From positions 1-40,877 of the forward strand of contig JAABUD010000157.1 in the NCBI GenBank assembly GCA_011389555.1: DNA of 40,877 nucleotides. The letters run 5' to 3'. Numbering within the stretch: position 1 is the stretch's first letter; each line of letters opens with the position of its first letter. The DNA comes from Desulfotignum sp. (GTDB taxonomy: Bacteria > Desulfobacterota > Desulfobacteria > Desulfobacterales > Desulfobacteraceae). The translations under genes and the position numbers were made by a program. Below are positions 17,184-26,345 of this stretch, piece by piece. Below the pieces are notes generated by a model. It had not been told where the DNA came from, did no database searches, and saw nothing but the letters and a program-made list of their open reading frames with translations.

Positions 17184-19355
17184 TCATCCCCGCAGCAGCA
17201 TGCCTGTCTGGTATACCAGAAAAGACAGGGTCCACGCAACCAGGGTGGTATAAATTACGTTAAAACAGGCCCATTTCAAAGAGGTCTCTTTGTAAATGGT
17301 GATCACCGTTGCAAAACAGGGCACATACAAAAGGACAAATACCATCATGGACAATGCGGATTGCGCTGTCATGCCCGATTGCTTCAACGCAGTGGTCAAT
17401 GCCTGTCCCTGGGTTTCCCCCACCCCATACAGAACCCCCATGGTACTCACCACCACCTCTTTGGCCACAAACCCGGTCACCAGGGCGACACCGGCCTGCC
17501 ATCCGATACCAATGGGAGCGAACAGCGGTTCCAGAAAATGGCCCAGCTGCCCGATATAGGATTTGGATACCCGTTCCTGTTCTTTTTTTATGTGAATCTT
17601 TTTGAGTGTTGCATCCAGTTTCTGATGCAGCATGGCCTGCTGATCCGAATCCGCGGTCATTATTTGCTGAGAGAACCGGGACTGAGTCTGGGCCTGAAGC
17701 GATTCATAATCCTGTGAATAGCGGATGTCTCTGGGAAAACTGGACAAAGCCCAGATAATAATGGAACCCACCAGGATCACCCCGCCCATTTTACGCAGAA
17801 ACATTTTGCTTCGATCCCACATGTGAATCAACAGACTTTTGAGCATGGGCATCCGGTACGGGGGCAGCTCCATGACAAACGGCGCGTCCTCTCCCTTGAA
17901 AAACAGGGTCCGCAACATTCTTCCGGACAAAATGGCAATCAGGATACCGCCCGCATACAGCGCGAAGATCACGGTACCGGCACGGTGAGCGAAAAAACTG
18001 CCGGCCAGCACAATGTATACCGGCAGCCGGGCGGAACAGGACATGAACGGGGTCATCAAAATGGTGAGAATCCGGTCCTTCTGCTGCTCTAAAGTCCGGG
18101 TCGCCATGATGGCCGGCACACTGCAACCGAATCCCATGAGCATGGGAATAAAGGATTTTCCATGAAGTCCGGCCGTGTGCATGACCCGGTCCATGAGAAA
18201 CGCGGCCCGGGCCATATACCCGGTATCTTCGAACAGGGCAATGAAAAAAAACAAAATCAGGATATTGGGAAGAAAAACAATGACTGACCCGATACCGGCC
18301 ACCACCCCATCCAGGAGCATGGATTTGAACATGGATGCCGGCAGAAAATGGTCCAGCCAGATCGTCAACCCGGTGACCCCGGATTCGATCCAGGCCATGG
18401 GATAGGCTCCCAGGGTGAACGTGGTCTGAAACATGACCCAGATGAAAAAGATAAACACGGGGATCCCAAAAAACCGGTCCGTCAACACCCGATCGATGTT
18501 CCGGGACATGTCGATCCGTTTTTTGGCGGTATTGGTCACCGTCTCCCTGAGTATGCCGGCGATCACCCCATAGCGGTCTTCCGTGAGAACCATTTCAAAA
18601 TCGTCCTGAAACAGATCGAAAATCCGCTGCCGGCAGTCTTCCGCCATTTGGACCAGGTGCAACCCTTTTTGAGGAAACTGTGTCAGGATCCGCTGCTTTT
18701 CAATGGCATCGCCTTCCAGCAGCTTGATGGCATGCCAGCGGACCAACGAGTCGTTGGTCAGAGACGGTGTCTCATGAATCAGGGCTTCCAGCCGATTGAT
18801 GCACGATTCGGTATCATTGCCGTACCGGACCACACGGGGCTGTTTGCCGTCTTCAAACGCCTCACATTCCTTGATGGCCGCATCGATGAGCCGGTCCATT
18901 CCCTTGTTTTTATTGCCCACGGTAAACACCACCGGCACATCCAGCAGGGCGGCCAGTTTTTTCTCATTGATCCGCATGCCCCGGGCTTCGGCCATATCCG
19001 CCATATTGAGGACAAACAGTACCGGCCGTCCCAGCTCCATGACCTGGAGGGCCAGAAACAGGCTGCGTTCCAGGTTGGAGGCATCGATGATATTGATCAC
19101 GATATCCGGGGCTTCCTGGATGATAAAATCCCGGGTGGTGATCTCTTCCATGGAAAAAGGGGTCAAACTGTAGGTCCCCGGCAGATCCACCACCCGCAGC
19201 GAATACTGCCGGTACTTGAGCAGGCCTTCTTTTTTTTCAATGGTAACCCCGGGCCAGTTGCCCACTTTTTGTCTGGCCCCGGTCAGGTTGTTGAAGATGG
19301 TGGTTTTCCCGCAATTGGGATTGCCTGCCAGGGCAATGGTCAAATCTTTTTTCAT
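17184..19355 (-). CDS. feoB: Ferrous iron transporter FeoB (system 1)
   Basis: FeoB is the inner-membrane Fe2+ transporter with a cytoplasmic G-protein domain. The 723-residue product has G1 GNPNCGKT (11-18), G3 DLPG near 57 and G4 NMAD near 118. The helical spacer and the membrane core follow, with Gate 1 GFGCSVPAIMATRTLEQQKD and MSCSARLPVY, and Gate 2 GFVAKEVVVSTMGVLYG and VPCFATV. All canonical pore residues, including the conserved cysteines, are present. The start overlaps the stop of the Fur-FeoA-FeoA gene (ATGA), so the regulator and transporter are translationally coupled. Confidence 0.97.
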   Translation of the reverse strand: MKKDLTIALAGNPNCGKTTIFNNLTGARQKVGNWPGVTIEKKEGLLKYRQYSLRVVDLPGTYSLTPFSMEEITTRDFIIQEAPDIVINIIDASNLERSLFLALQVMELGRPVLFVLNMADMAEARGMRINEKKLAALLDVPVVFTVGNKNKGMDRLIDAAIKECEAFEDGKQPRVVRYGNDTESCINRLEALIHETPSLTNDSLVRWHAIKLLEGDAIEKQRILTQFPQKGLHLVQMAEDCRQRIFDLFQDDFEMVLTEDRYGVIAGILRETVTNTAKKRIDMSRNIDRVLTDRFFGIPVFIFFIWVMFQTTFTLGAYPMAWIESGVTGLTIWLDHFLPASMFKSMLLDGVVAGIGSVIVFLPNILILFFFIALFEDTGYMARAAFLMDRVMHTAGLHGKSFIPMLMGFGCSVPAIMATRTLEQQKDRILTILMTPFMSCSARLPVYIVLAGSFFAHRAGTVIFALYAGGILIAILSGRMLRTLFFKGEDAPFVMELPPYRMPMLKSLLIHMWDRSKMFLRKMGGVILVGSIIIWALSSFPRDIRYSQDYESLQAQTQSRFSQQIMTADSDQQAMLHQKLDATLKKIHIKKEQERVSKSYIGQLGHFLEPLFAPIGIGWQAGVALVTGFVAKEVVVSTMGVLYGVGETQGQALTTALKQSGMTAQSALSMMVFVLLYVPCFATVITIYKETSLKWACFNVIYTTLVAWTLSFLVYQTGMLLRG

Positions 19356-20335
19356 TTGTCGTCTTTCCGGGTTGTCACATTTTCAACCAGAATATGGGCG
19401 GCTTCCTCGACCCGCAAAGAAATATGATACCCCTTGACCACCAGCTCGACGGGATCTTTCAACGGGGCGTATTTTTCCACATACACACGGGTCCCCCGGT
19501 TGATGCCCATCTCCAGCAGACGTCTTCGCAGGGTACTTTCCCCGGAAACCCGGACAATGGTTCCCGTCTGCCCCGCTTTCATGTCACACATCAGCACCCG
19601 GATGGATCCCGGCTCCGAACCCGGGTCTGCATGACCGTCTTTGGATGCATCCTGCAGGGTACCCACGGGTTCGACCCAGATTTTCTGGGCCATGCCGCTG
19701 CCGATCACCAGCCGGGTATCCCCGGAGGCAACCACCACCTGACCGCCGAACCCATTGGACATGACTTCAATCTCATCGCCGATTTTCAATCCCATGGAAG
19801 AGATTCGAAGCTGCATCTGACGGCCGGCTTCCAGCTGTTTCACCTTCAGCCGTTCGCCCTGTTTTGCCTTATGCAGCAGCACCCGTTTCTGTCGTTTGGC
19901 CATGCAGACACTGCACAGTCCATAAATTTCCATGCGGTGCTGGAGCATATGAAATCCATACTCTCTGGCAATTTTCTGCTGCTGTTTTTCCAGGGCTTCA
20001 TCTTTGAACTCCAGAATGGTACCGCATTTGGTGCAGATCATGTGGTCGTGATGAATGCCTAAGTGACGGTGCTCGTAAAGCGTTTCCCCCCGGTCGAACT
20101 CCACTTTGGTGGCAAACCCGAACCGGCACAGATGTTCCATGGACGACACCACGAACGCATCATTCAACTGGAAGCCGTTTTTCTCGAGTTGCCGGACAAT
20201 ATCCGCCTGACTCACATGGTGGTCCAGCTGCAAAAACGCTTCAAGTACCTGAAACCGCTCATCGAAACGATCCAGTCCCTGTTCCTGAAACAGCCGCATG
20301 AACTGTTTTTTTTCCTGTTCGTGGGTATTGATCAT
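19352..20335 (-). CDS. Fur-FeoA-FeoA fusion protein upstream of feoB
   Basis: The 327-residue protein joins three modules. Residues about 1-148 are a Fur-family protein: a winged-helix region (RFQVLEAFLQLDHHVSQADI), the metal motif HHDHMICTKCG (95-105, HHxH plus CxxC) and a second CxxC (CSVC, 141-144). Residues about 156-222 are one FeoA/SH3-like domain (MGLKIGDEIEV). Residues about 246-320 are a second (LLEMGINRGTRVYVEKYAPL). Fur proteins repress iron genes with Fe2+ as co-repressor; FeoA is a small cytoplasmic partner of FeoB. The usual Fur recognition helix (xLATVYRTL) reads NDAFVVSSMEHL, so DNA binding may be altered or lost. No stand-alone feoA exists in this operon. Confidence 0.9.
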   Translation of the reverse strand: MINTHEQEKKQFMRLFQEQGLDRFDERFQVLEAFLQLDHHVSQADIVRQLEKNGFQLNDAFVVSSMEHLCRFGFATKVEFDRGETLYEHRHLGIHHDHMICTKCGTILEFKDEALEKQQQKIAREYGFHMLQHRMEIYGLCSVCMAKRQKRVLLHKAKQGERLKVKQLEAGRQMQLRISSMGLKIGDEIEVMSNGFGGQVVVASGDTRLVIGSGMAQKIWVEPVGTLQDASKDGHADPGSEPGSIRVLMCDMKAGQTGTIVRVSGESTLRRRLLEMGINRGTRVYVEKYAPLKDPVELVVKGYHISLRVEEAAHILVENVTTRKDDK

Positions 20336-20367
20336 GGTTCTTCATTATCCTGTAAAAATAAGACACT

Positions 20368-20396
20368 AAGATATGATAGCGAACAGGGTCTGTCAA
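20368..20396 (-). promoter_or_regulatory. Promoter of the fur-feoA-feoB operon
   Basis: On the minus strand TTGACA (complement of 20391-20396) and TATCTT (complement of 20368-20373) are separated by exactly 17 bp, about 35 bp before the ATG. The -35 is part of a small inverted repeat, TGTCA-AGC-TGACA (20391-20403), which could be an operator half-site pair. Confidence 0.6.
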
Positions 20397-20419
20397 GCTG
20401 ACATGAAATGAAATTATAA

Positions 20420-20448
20420 TTGATTTTATCCTGCACAATCCTTACTAT
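20420..20448 (+). promoter_or_regulatory. Candidate promoter for mnmG
   Basis: TTGATT (20420-20425) and TACTAT (20443-20448) are 17 bp apart. Transcription would start within a few bases of the ATG at 20457, giving a nearly leaderless mRNA. Confidence 0.4.
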
Positions 20449-20456
20449 AAAAGGGT

Positions 20457-22343
20457 ATGACAGTTTCTGTGAATTCATATTATGATGTGGTGGTCGTAGG
20501 AGCGGGCCATGCCGGATGTGAAGCGGCCCTGGCCGCGGCCCGCATGGGGTGCGCCACCCTTCTTTTGACCATCGATATGGACAAAATTGCAGCCATGCCG
20601 TGCAGCCCGTCCATCGGCGGCATGGCCAAAGGCCAGCTGGTCAAGGAGATCGATGCACTGGGCGGTCAGATGGCATTGACCACGGATACGTCCGCGATCC
20701 AGTTTCGAACATTGAACACCCGAAAAGGCCCGGCCGTTCATTCCACCCGGACCCAGAACGACAAAGCCCTGTATTCCCGGCACATGAAAACGGTTCTGGA
20801 AACCAGCCCGAACCTGGATCTGAAGCAGGCCATGGTCAGGGAATTGATCATTGAAAACCATCGGATCCGGGGCATGGTGGATGCGACCGGTTTTGAATAT
20901 TCGGCCGATTGTGTGATCATTACCACGGGCACGTTTCTGCGGGGCACGGTTTATATCGGGGCCAGCCGGATCGATGCCGGCCGGGCCGGGGAATTTGCTT
21001 CCATCGACCTGGGCCGGAACCTGGCAAAAATCGGGTTCGACATGGGGCGGATGAAAACCGGAACCCCTCCCCGGCTCCATGCGGACAGCATCGATTTTTC
21101 ATGCTTCAACCGTCATGGATCCGACACCGAGCCCACCCCGTTCTCCTTCAGGACCTCAACCATCACCACCCCGATGCTGCCCAGCTTCATGGGGCATACC
21201 AATCCACAGACCCATGATATTGTCCAGCGCAATCTGAAACATTCCGCCCTTTACGGCGGGCATATCAAAGGCCAGTCCGCCCGGTACTGCCCGTCCTTTG
21301 AAGACAAAATCGTCAAATTTCCGGACCGGGACAGCCACCATATCATTCTGGAATATGAAGGGATCCATACCAAAGAGATCTATGCCTCGGGCCTGGGCAA
21401 CAGCCTGCCGCTGGAGATCCAGTACCCGGTGGTCCGATCCGTGAAAGGTCTTGAGCAGGCAAAAATCATGCGGCCGGCCTATGCCATCGAGTATGATTAT
21501 GTGAATCCGCTGGAACTGACCCCGACCCTGGAAACCAAACGCGTCAAAGGACTTTTTCTGGCCGGGCAGATCAACGGCACCTCCGGATATGAAGAAGCCG
21601 GGGGCCAGGGAATATGGGCCGGTATCAACGCGGCCTGTAAGGTTCAGAAGCGGCCGGCGTTTGTGCTGGACCGGTCCCGGGCCTACCTGGGTGTCATGAT
21701 CGATGATCTGGTGACCCGGGGCACCACGGAACCCTACCGCATGTTCACTTCCCGGGCGGAATACCGCCTCATGCTCAGAGAAGACAATGCGGACCTGCGC
21801 CTGGCTGACATCGCTTTTGAATACGGGCTGATCGATGCAGACCGCCTGGCTTTGTGCCGGGAAATCCAGGAACAGACCCGCAAGGAGATTCAGCGGGTGA
21901 GGCAGACGGTGATCAAACCGGAAAAAGCCGTGAACCAGCACCTCGCTTTTCTGAACAGCCCTTCCATCTCCACGGGTGTCAAACTGGAACAACTGCTGAA
22001 ACGGGCCGAGCTCACGTATCAGGATCTTGAAGTTTTCGCTGCGCCGCCGGAACCGGTCCCTCCCCGGGTCACCCGGCAGGTGGAAATTGAAATCAAGTAT
22101 GAAGGATATATCACCCGGCAGCTCAATGAAATCGAAAAATTCAAGCACCTGGAACGAATCCGGATCCCGCCCCGGTTCGATTACAGCACCGCCCACGGAC
22201 TGTCCAATGAAATCCGGGAAAAACTGGAAAAGATTCAGCCTGAAACCCTGGGGCAGGCATCCCGGATCGACGGCATGACCCCTGCGGCCATCTCCGTGCT
22301 GATGGTGGCCATTTCCGCCTTCAACTCCCAGAAATCGGCTTGA
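20457..22343 (+). CDS. mnmG: tRNA uridine-5-carboxymethylaminomethyl modification enzyme MnmG
   Basis: MnmG (GidA), with MnmE, installs the cmnm5 group on wobble U34 of several tRNAs using FAD and methylene-THF. The 628-residue protein is full length. It has the N-terminal FAD site VVVGAGHAGCEAALAAARMG, the PCSPSIGGMAKGQLVKEIDA segment, the GTFLRGTVYIG region, the conserved FLAGQINGTSGYEEAGGQG stretch and the C-terminal helical GidA-associated domain. Upstream lies the divergent iron operon promoter. MnmE is not in the window. Confidence 0.97.
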   Translation: MTVSVNSYYDVVVVGAGHAGCEAALAAARMGCATLLLTIDMDKIAAMPCSPSIGGMAKGQLVKEIDALGGQMALTTDTSAIQFRTLNTRKGPAVHSTRTQNDKALYSRHMKTVLETSPNLDLKQAMVRELIIENHRIRGMVDATGFEYSADCVIITTGTFLRGTVYIGASRIDAGRAGEFASIDLGRNLAKIGFDMGRMKTGTPPRLHADSIDFSCFNRHGSDTEPTPFSFRTSTITTPMLPSFMGHTNPQTHDIVQRNLKHSALYGGHIKGQSARYCPSFEDKIVKFPDRDSHHIILEYEGIHTKEIYASGLGNSLPLEIQYPVVRSVKGLEQAKIMRPAYAIEYDYVNPLELTPTLETKRVKGLFLAGQINGTSGYEEAGGQGIWAGINAACKVQKRPAFVLDRSRAYLGVMIDDLVTRGTTEPYRMFTSRAEYRLMLREDNADLRLADIAFEYGLIDADRLALCREIQEQTRKEIQRVRQTVIKPEKAVNQHLAFLNSPSISTGVKLEQLLKRAELTYQDLEVFAAPPEPVPPRVTRQVEIEIKYEGYITRQLNEIEKFKHLERIRIPPRFDYSTAHGLSNEIREKLEKIQPETLGQASRIDGMTPAAISVLMVAISAFNSQKSA

Positions 22344-22415
22344 CTTGTGCGGGTTGGCACTTATCATTTACCCTAAAAAAATCAAACCTTTTATGATAGA
22401 AGCAGCGAGGAAAAA

Positions 22416-23366
22416 ATGGCCGACGATTATTACAATATTCTAGGCATCGACAAATCGGCAAGTGCGGCGGACATCAAGAAAGCCTACCGCAAACTTGCCA
22501 TGAAATATCATCCGGACAAAACCAAAGGGAATAAAGAGCTGGAGGACAAGTTCAAAAAAATCAGCGAAGCCTATGCCGTGCTCAGTGACTCTGAAAAACG
22601 CAAACAATATGACACCTATGGCTCCGCCGACTTCCAGCAGCGATATTCCCAGGAAGATATTTTCAAAAACTTTGATTTAGGGGATATTCTCAAGGAGTTC
22701 GGATTCGGCGGCGGCGGCCGGGGAGGGTTTTCCGCTTCTTTCGGTCAGGCCGGACCCAGGGGACGATCCGGTTTCTCGGGCGGCAACCCGTTTTTTCAAA
22801 ATGTGGGCGGTGGATTCGGTCAGCAGCGGGCCCAGCCCCGGACACCGGGAAAAGACATGGAATATGAAATCCCGCTGACCCTGGAAGAGTTGATTCACGG
22901 CACCAAGAAAACCATTACCATCAGCCAGGGCGGTGCCACCAATGCCATCGAAGTCCGTATTCCCAAAGGATTGACCCAGGGGAAAAAAATCCGCCTGGCA
23001 GGCAAAGGAGAGCCGTCTCCCCATGGCGGACCGGCCGGAAATCTGTACATCAAATCCAAACCGGTTTCCTCGGACGGGTTTTCCATTGACGGGAACGACG
23101 TGTTTTTGACCCAACCGGTCAAACTGACCCAGGCCCTGCTGGGCGACAAACTGGAAATCCCGACCCCGTCCGGAAAAACCATGAATCTGACGCTGCCGGC
23201 CGGAACCAGTCACAAAGCCAGAATGCGTCTGCCCGGACATGGTATCCCCCATATGAAAGGAAAAGGTTGCGGAGATCTGTATGTTGTGATTACTATAGAC
23301 ATGCCCAAAAAACTGACTGAAAAACAAAAAACAGTAATCCAGGAACTCAAAGCCACAGGGTTGTGA
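22416..23366 (+). CDS. DnaJ-type co-chaperone, CbpA-like (no zinc finger)
   Basis: The 316-residue protein has a J domain at 1-70 with the HPD tripeptide in KYHPDKTKG, which stimulates DnaK ATPase. A Gly/Phe-rich linker spans about 95-150. Two C-terminal beta-sandwich peptide-binding domains follow directly ([20 protein letters not shown], then [19 protein letters not shown]). The four CxxCxGxG zinc motifs of DnaJ are absent, which makes it a type II J protein like CbpA. It is co-oriented with hpt, six bases downstream. No classical heat-shock promoter was recognised in the 72-bp gap after mnmG. Confidence 0.93.
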   Translation: MADDYYNILGIDKSASAADIKKAYRKLAMKYHPDKTKGNKELEDKFKKISEAYAVLSDSEKRKQYDTYGSADFQQRYSQEDIFKNFDLGDILKEFGFGGGGRGGFSASFGQAGPRGRSGFSGGNPFFQNVGGGFGQQRAQPRTPGKDMEYEIPLTLEELIHGTKKTITISQGGATNAIEVRIPKGLTQGKKIRLAGKGEPSPHGGPAGNLYIKSKPVSSDGFSIDGNDVFLTQPVKLTQALLGDKLEIPTPSGKTMNLTLPAGTSHKARMRLPGHGIPHMKGKGCGDLYVVITIDMPKKLTEKQKTVIQELKATGL

Positions 23367-23372
23367 TTCACC

Positions 23373-23888
23373 ATGCCTGAATTTATCCCGCTGATTTCCC
23401 GACACACCATCCAGGACCGGGTCCGGGAAATCGGAAAACAGATTACCCGGGACTATCAGGGTAAAGACTTGATTGTAGCAGGAATTTTAAAAGGTGCTTT
23501 CATATTCATGGCAGATCTTTCCAGACAGATCGACATCGATCATGAGATTGATTTCATTGGCGCATCCTCCTATGAAGGCACCCGTTCCACCGGGCAGATC
23601 GTGTTCACCAAACAACCGGATCTGGAGTTCAAACACCGGGATATCCTGCTGGTGGAAGACATCGTGGATACCGGTAACACCCTGGCCAAAATCATCGAAT
23701 TCGTCACGCTTCTCAACCCGAATTCGGTGTCTGTCTGCACCCTGATCGACAAACACGAACGTCGAAAAAAATCCATCGATGTCAAGTATGCCTGCTTTTC
23801 CCTTGAAAAAGGATTCATTGTCGGTTATGGACTGGATTATGAAGAAAAATACAGAAACAAGTCCGAAATATATGACCTGAAACCATAG
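23373..23888 (+). CDS. hpt: Hypoxanthine phosphoribosyltransferase
   Basis: A purine salvage enzyme converting hypoxanthine (and guanine) plus PRPP to IMP/GMP. The 171-residue protein has the normal length. It shows the PRPP-binding loop LLVEDIVDTGNT near residue 97 and an early VAGILKGAFIFMADLSRQI segment matching the family. C-terminal GFIVGYGLDYEEKYRN is the typical purine-contacting region. It follows the J-protein gene closely and is 12 bp before the DUF3426 gene. Confidence 0.95.
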   Translation: MPEFIPLISRHTIQDRVREIGKQITRDYQGKDLIVAGILKGAFIFMADLSRQIDIDHEIDFIGASSYEGTRSTGQIVFTKQPDLEFKHRDILLVEDIVDTGNTLAKIIEFVTLLNPNSVSVCTLIDKHERRKKSIDVKYACFSLEKGFIVGYGLDYEEKYRNKSEIYDLKP

Positions 23889-23900
23889 GGGGGACGCACC

Positions 23901-25379
23901 ATGATTATCACCTGTGACAAGTGCGCAACACGATTCAACCTGGATGAATCCTTACTCGATGCAGACGGATCCACTGTGCGCTGCAGCCGGTGCCAGCACA
24001 TATTCACGGCATTTCCTCCCTCTCCGGAACCGGACTTCGACGATCCCGGGCTTGAGGATACCGATTTTACGGATACTGATTTTGACAGTGATCTTGAATT
24101 CGATGATTCCGACTTTGACGAAGATGAAGATGAAGCTCTGACCGAAAACGATTTCCAGGAAACCGATGAACCTGAAAAAATGGAAATGGAATCGCTCGAT
24201 TCGGATGAAATCGAAATCGAATTTGAAGAAGAGGAATCAGCAGCAGCAGAAGAAGAAGACGATGAGGATGAGGATGAATCCGACCGGTCAGATGAACTGA
24301 AACTATCGGGTGAACCGGACCGGTGGTCCGATGAACCGAAACTGCCGGATGAGCCGGACCGGTCAGAAGATTCGGACAAAGGCCAGGAAGAACTCGAATT
24401 GGATGAGAGCACTTCTGAAGACAAGGAACCCGAATTCGACCTGGCATTCGACCTGGATGAAATAGCATCGGATACCGATGAACCGGATCTGGAAACACCG
24501 GAAGAAAAAGAACCTGACGTCGAGGATCAGCCATCCTCTCTTCCCCTGGACGAGAGGGATCCATTGGAAGAACTCACGGAGATCCCTGCCGGTCAAAAAG
24601 ATGAATTTGAACCTGATGAAGAGATGTTTGACGGGTTGGATGAATTTGACGACCCGGATTTCGACGAAACGGACATGGATGATACAGACCCTTCCGATGC
24701 GCCGCCTCATGAAGTCCCTCCACCCCGCCGCCCGGCCCGGGCATCTTTGATTCAGCCACGGGACCGGGAAGAGGAATCGATGGACGTCGAGATCGAGGAT
24801 GAGGCACCCAGAAAACGATCCCCCATAGGACTTCCGGTTCTGGTGATATTGATCCTGTTTGTATTTGCAGGAGGCGGCTATGTTGCCGCCACGTTCCTTG
24901 GATACAAGATTCCGTTTCTGCCGGAAATCCAGATTCCGTTCATTGAACAGTATCTGCCCCAAAAAACACCGGAAACCGTGACATATCCGGACCCGATCCC
25001 GGACCAGAAAAGCGTGACCGGTCGTTTTCTCACCAATGACACGGCAGGGGAACTGTTCATCATCACCGGCAAAATCGAAAACCCTGCACAGATTGCCTAC
25101 CGCCGAATTCAGGTGAAAGGCACCTTGTTCCAGAAAGAAAAAAAAGCGGCCATGACCCAGGTTGCCTATTGTGGCAATATCATCCCTGAAGAAACCCTGA
25201 AAACCGCTCCGATCCAGGACCTGACCGCTCAGTTGAAAATTCCCGGGGGAGCGGCGGATATCAACGAAAACATCATGCCGGGAGACACGGTTCCATTTAT
25301 GCTGGTGTTTGCCGACCTGCCCCGGAATCTGGAAAACTTCACTGTGGAAGTGGCAGGGTTTGAAAACGCGACGCCCTGA
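23901..25379 (+). CDS. MJ0042 zinc-ribbon / DUF3426 membrane protein with long acidic linker
   Basis: The 492-residue protein begins with an MJ0042-type zinc ribbon (C5, C8, C28, C31: CDKC and CSRC). A very acidic, low-complexity Asp/Glu linker runs from about residue 38 to 280 and includes related units around GEPDRWSDEP and DEPDRSEDS. A membrane helix follows at about 307-333 (LPVLVILILFVFAGGGYVAA), then an extracytoplasmic DUF3426 domain with FLTNDTAGELFIITGKIEN and GTLFQKEKKAA. Proteins of this layout are common in Desulfobacterota and other Proteobacteria, but their function is unknown. The roughly 240-residue acidic linker is long; its repeats probably arise by slippage. Confidence 0.85.
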   Translation: MIITCDKCATRFNLDESLLDADGSTVRCSRCQHIFTAFPPSPEPDFDDPGLEDTDFTDTDFDSDLEFDDSDFDEDEDEALTENDFQETDEPEKMEMESLDSDEIEIEFEEEESAAAEEEDDEDEDESDRSDELKLSGEPDRWSDEPKLPDEPDRSEDSDKGQEELELDESTSEDKEPEFDLAFDLDEIASDTDEPDLETPEEKEPDVEDQPSSLPLDERDPLEELTEIPAGQKDEFEPDEEMFDGLDEFDDPDFDETDMDDTDPSDAPPHEVPPPRRPARASLIQPRDREEESMDVEIEDEAPRKRSPIGLPVLVILILFVFAGGGYVAATFLGYKIPFLPEIQIPFIEQYLPQKTPETVTYPDPIPDQKSVTGRFLTNDTAGELFIITGKIENPAQIAYRRIQVKGTLFQKEKKAAMTQVAYCGNIIPEETLKTAPIQDLTAQLKIPGGAADINENIMPGDTVPFMLVFADLPRNLENFTVEVAGFENATP

Positions 25380-25406
25380 TCATTTTTCCCGGCGGCTTGT
25401 CGACCC

Positions 25407-25994
25407 ATGAAATCCGACATGACAGACCCGATGCCCTGCCGGCAGAAACTCATATCCAACCTGGAAAAGGCGGTACATCCCTGCCCTCCGGACCTGAACC
25501 AATACGATCCTACGGCGGTCATGGCGCTGTTTATGTTCAATCAGGCCATCCCGAAACTGCTGTTCATCCAGAAAGCGGATGTGGCGGGATATCCATGGCG
25601 CAATCAGATGGCCTTTCCCGGAGGCCACGTGGATGCAGCCGATGACAGTCCTCTGGAAACCGCGTTGCGGGAGCTGGAAGAAGAACTGTGCATTCACCCG
25701 GCAAATGTGGAGGTCATCGGCTCCATCGGCCATTTCCAGACCATTAATCACAAAGATATCCAGGCCTTTACCGGTATCTGGAACCAGCAGGACCCCATCC
25801 GGTACGATCCGGTGGAGATCCGGCGGATTTTTCAGATTCCGGTGTCCCATCTGGCCGCCCTGCACCGGGAAAAAGGGTATCTTGGATATACCCCGCCGAT
25901 CATGGACCTGACCTATCCGTTCGAGGATGTGGTGATATGGGGGGTGACGGCAAAAATCCTTCACCACATGCTGGACGCATTACTGGCTCAATGA
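25407..25994 (+). CDS. NUDIX hydrolase (CoA pyrophosphatase-like)
   Basis: The 195-residue protein carries a NUDIX box at about residues 72-94: FPGGHVDAADDSPLETALRE followed by LEEEL, matching Gx5Ex7REUxEExGU. The extended pattern around it (WRNQMAFPGGHVDAADDSP) resembles CoA/acyl-CoA diphosphatases such as NudL/YeaB, which cleave CoA to phosphopantetheine and ADP. Substrate cannot be confirmed from sequence alone. It follows the DUF3426 gene in the same direction and converges with the small membrane-protein gene. Confidence 0.85.
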   Translation: MKSDMTDPMPCRQKLISNLEKAVHPCPPDLNQYDPTAVMALFMFNQAIPKLLFIQKADVAGYPWRNQMAFPGGHVDAADDSPLETALRELEEELCIHPANVEVIGSIGHFQTINHKDIQAFTGIWNQQDPIRYDPVEIRRIFQIPVSHLAALHREKGYLGYTPPIMDLTYPFEDVVIWGVTAKILHHMLDALLAQ

Positions 25995-26006
25995 GATCCA
26001 CCGATA

Positions 26007-26327
26007 TCACTCATTTCGGCTCCGCCGCCACAACCTGATCCCGATTTTGACCATCAAAAAAATGCTCAGTCCGGCCAGCAGTCCCGGAATCCATACATAT
26101 TCGATCAGATCCGGATCCGACCCTGCCACGGTCACCCCTGACAAGGCAAACAAACCGATCAGAAACAAAAGGCTTATCAATATCCAGCAGGCCACCGTGG
26201 TATCATACCAGGGAATGTATTTTTTTCTGAAAAACAGGTGACGATCCGTGCGCATGCGTTTGGGCCATTCTTTGAGTATCGAAGGGTTGATGATACTATA
26301 TGTTGTATTTTTTTGCTTGACACCCAA
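26007..26327 (-). CDS. Small hypothetical membrane protein, two helices
   Basis: The open frame encodes 106 residues from a TTG. A more conventional start is the ATG at 26255, giving an 82-residue product beginning MRTDRHLFFRKKY. Two hydrophobic helices are clear: ACWILISLLFLIGLFALSGV and WIPGLLAGLSIFLMVKIGI. The C-terminus is basic (RRSRNE), suggesting both ends are cytoplasmic. I recognise no family. Its upstream region overlaps the nrdD promoter, so the two genes are divergent. Confidence 0.55.
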   Translation of the reverse strand: MGVKQKNTTYSIINPSILKEWPKRMRTDRHLFFRKKYIPWYDTTVACWILISLLFLIGLFALSGVTVAGSDPDLIEYVWIPGLLAGLSIFLMVKIGIRLWRRSRNE

Positions 26328-26345
26328 CCATATATTGGCTAACTT
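26317..26345 (+). promoter_or_regulatory. nrdD: Candidate nrdD promoter
   Basis: TTGACA (26317-26322) and TAACTT (26340-26345) lie 17 bp apart, about 95 bp before the nrdD ATG. The -35 is perfect and the -10 weak. The spacer is occupied by the first NrdR-like box. Confidence 0.45.

Noticed and set aside
18348-19427. 359-codon plus-strand frame opposite feoB (system 1)
   Set aside because: Antisense to a canonical FeoB; His/Gln-rich without recognisable motifs.
21156-22367. 403-codon minus-strand frame opposite mnmG
   Set aside because: Antisense to a clear, full-length MnmG; no domain visible.
22344-22415. Sigma-54-like TTGGCAC before the J-protein gene
   Set aside because: The TGGCAC element lacks the matching -12 GC element at the right distance.
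23837-24424. Serine-rich minus-strand frame of 195 codons
   Set aside because: It is the antisense of the Asp/Glu codon runs in the DUF3426 protein; GAx codons read backwards give Ser-rich low complexity.
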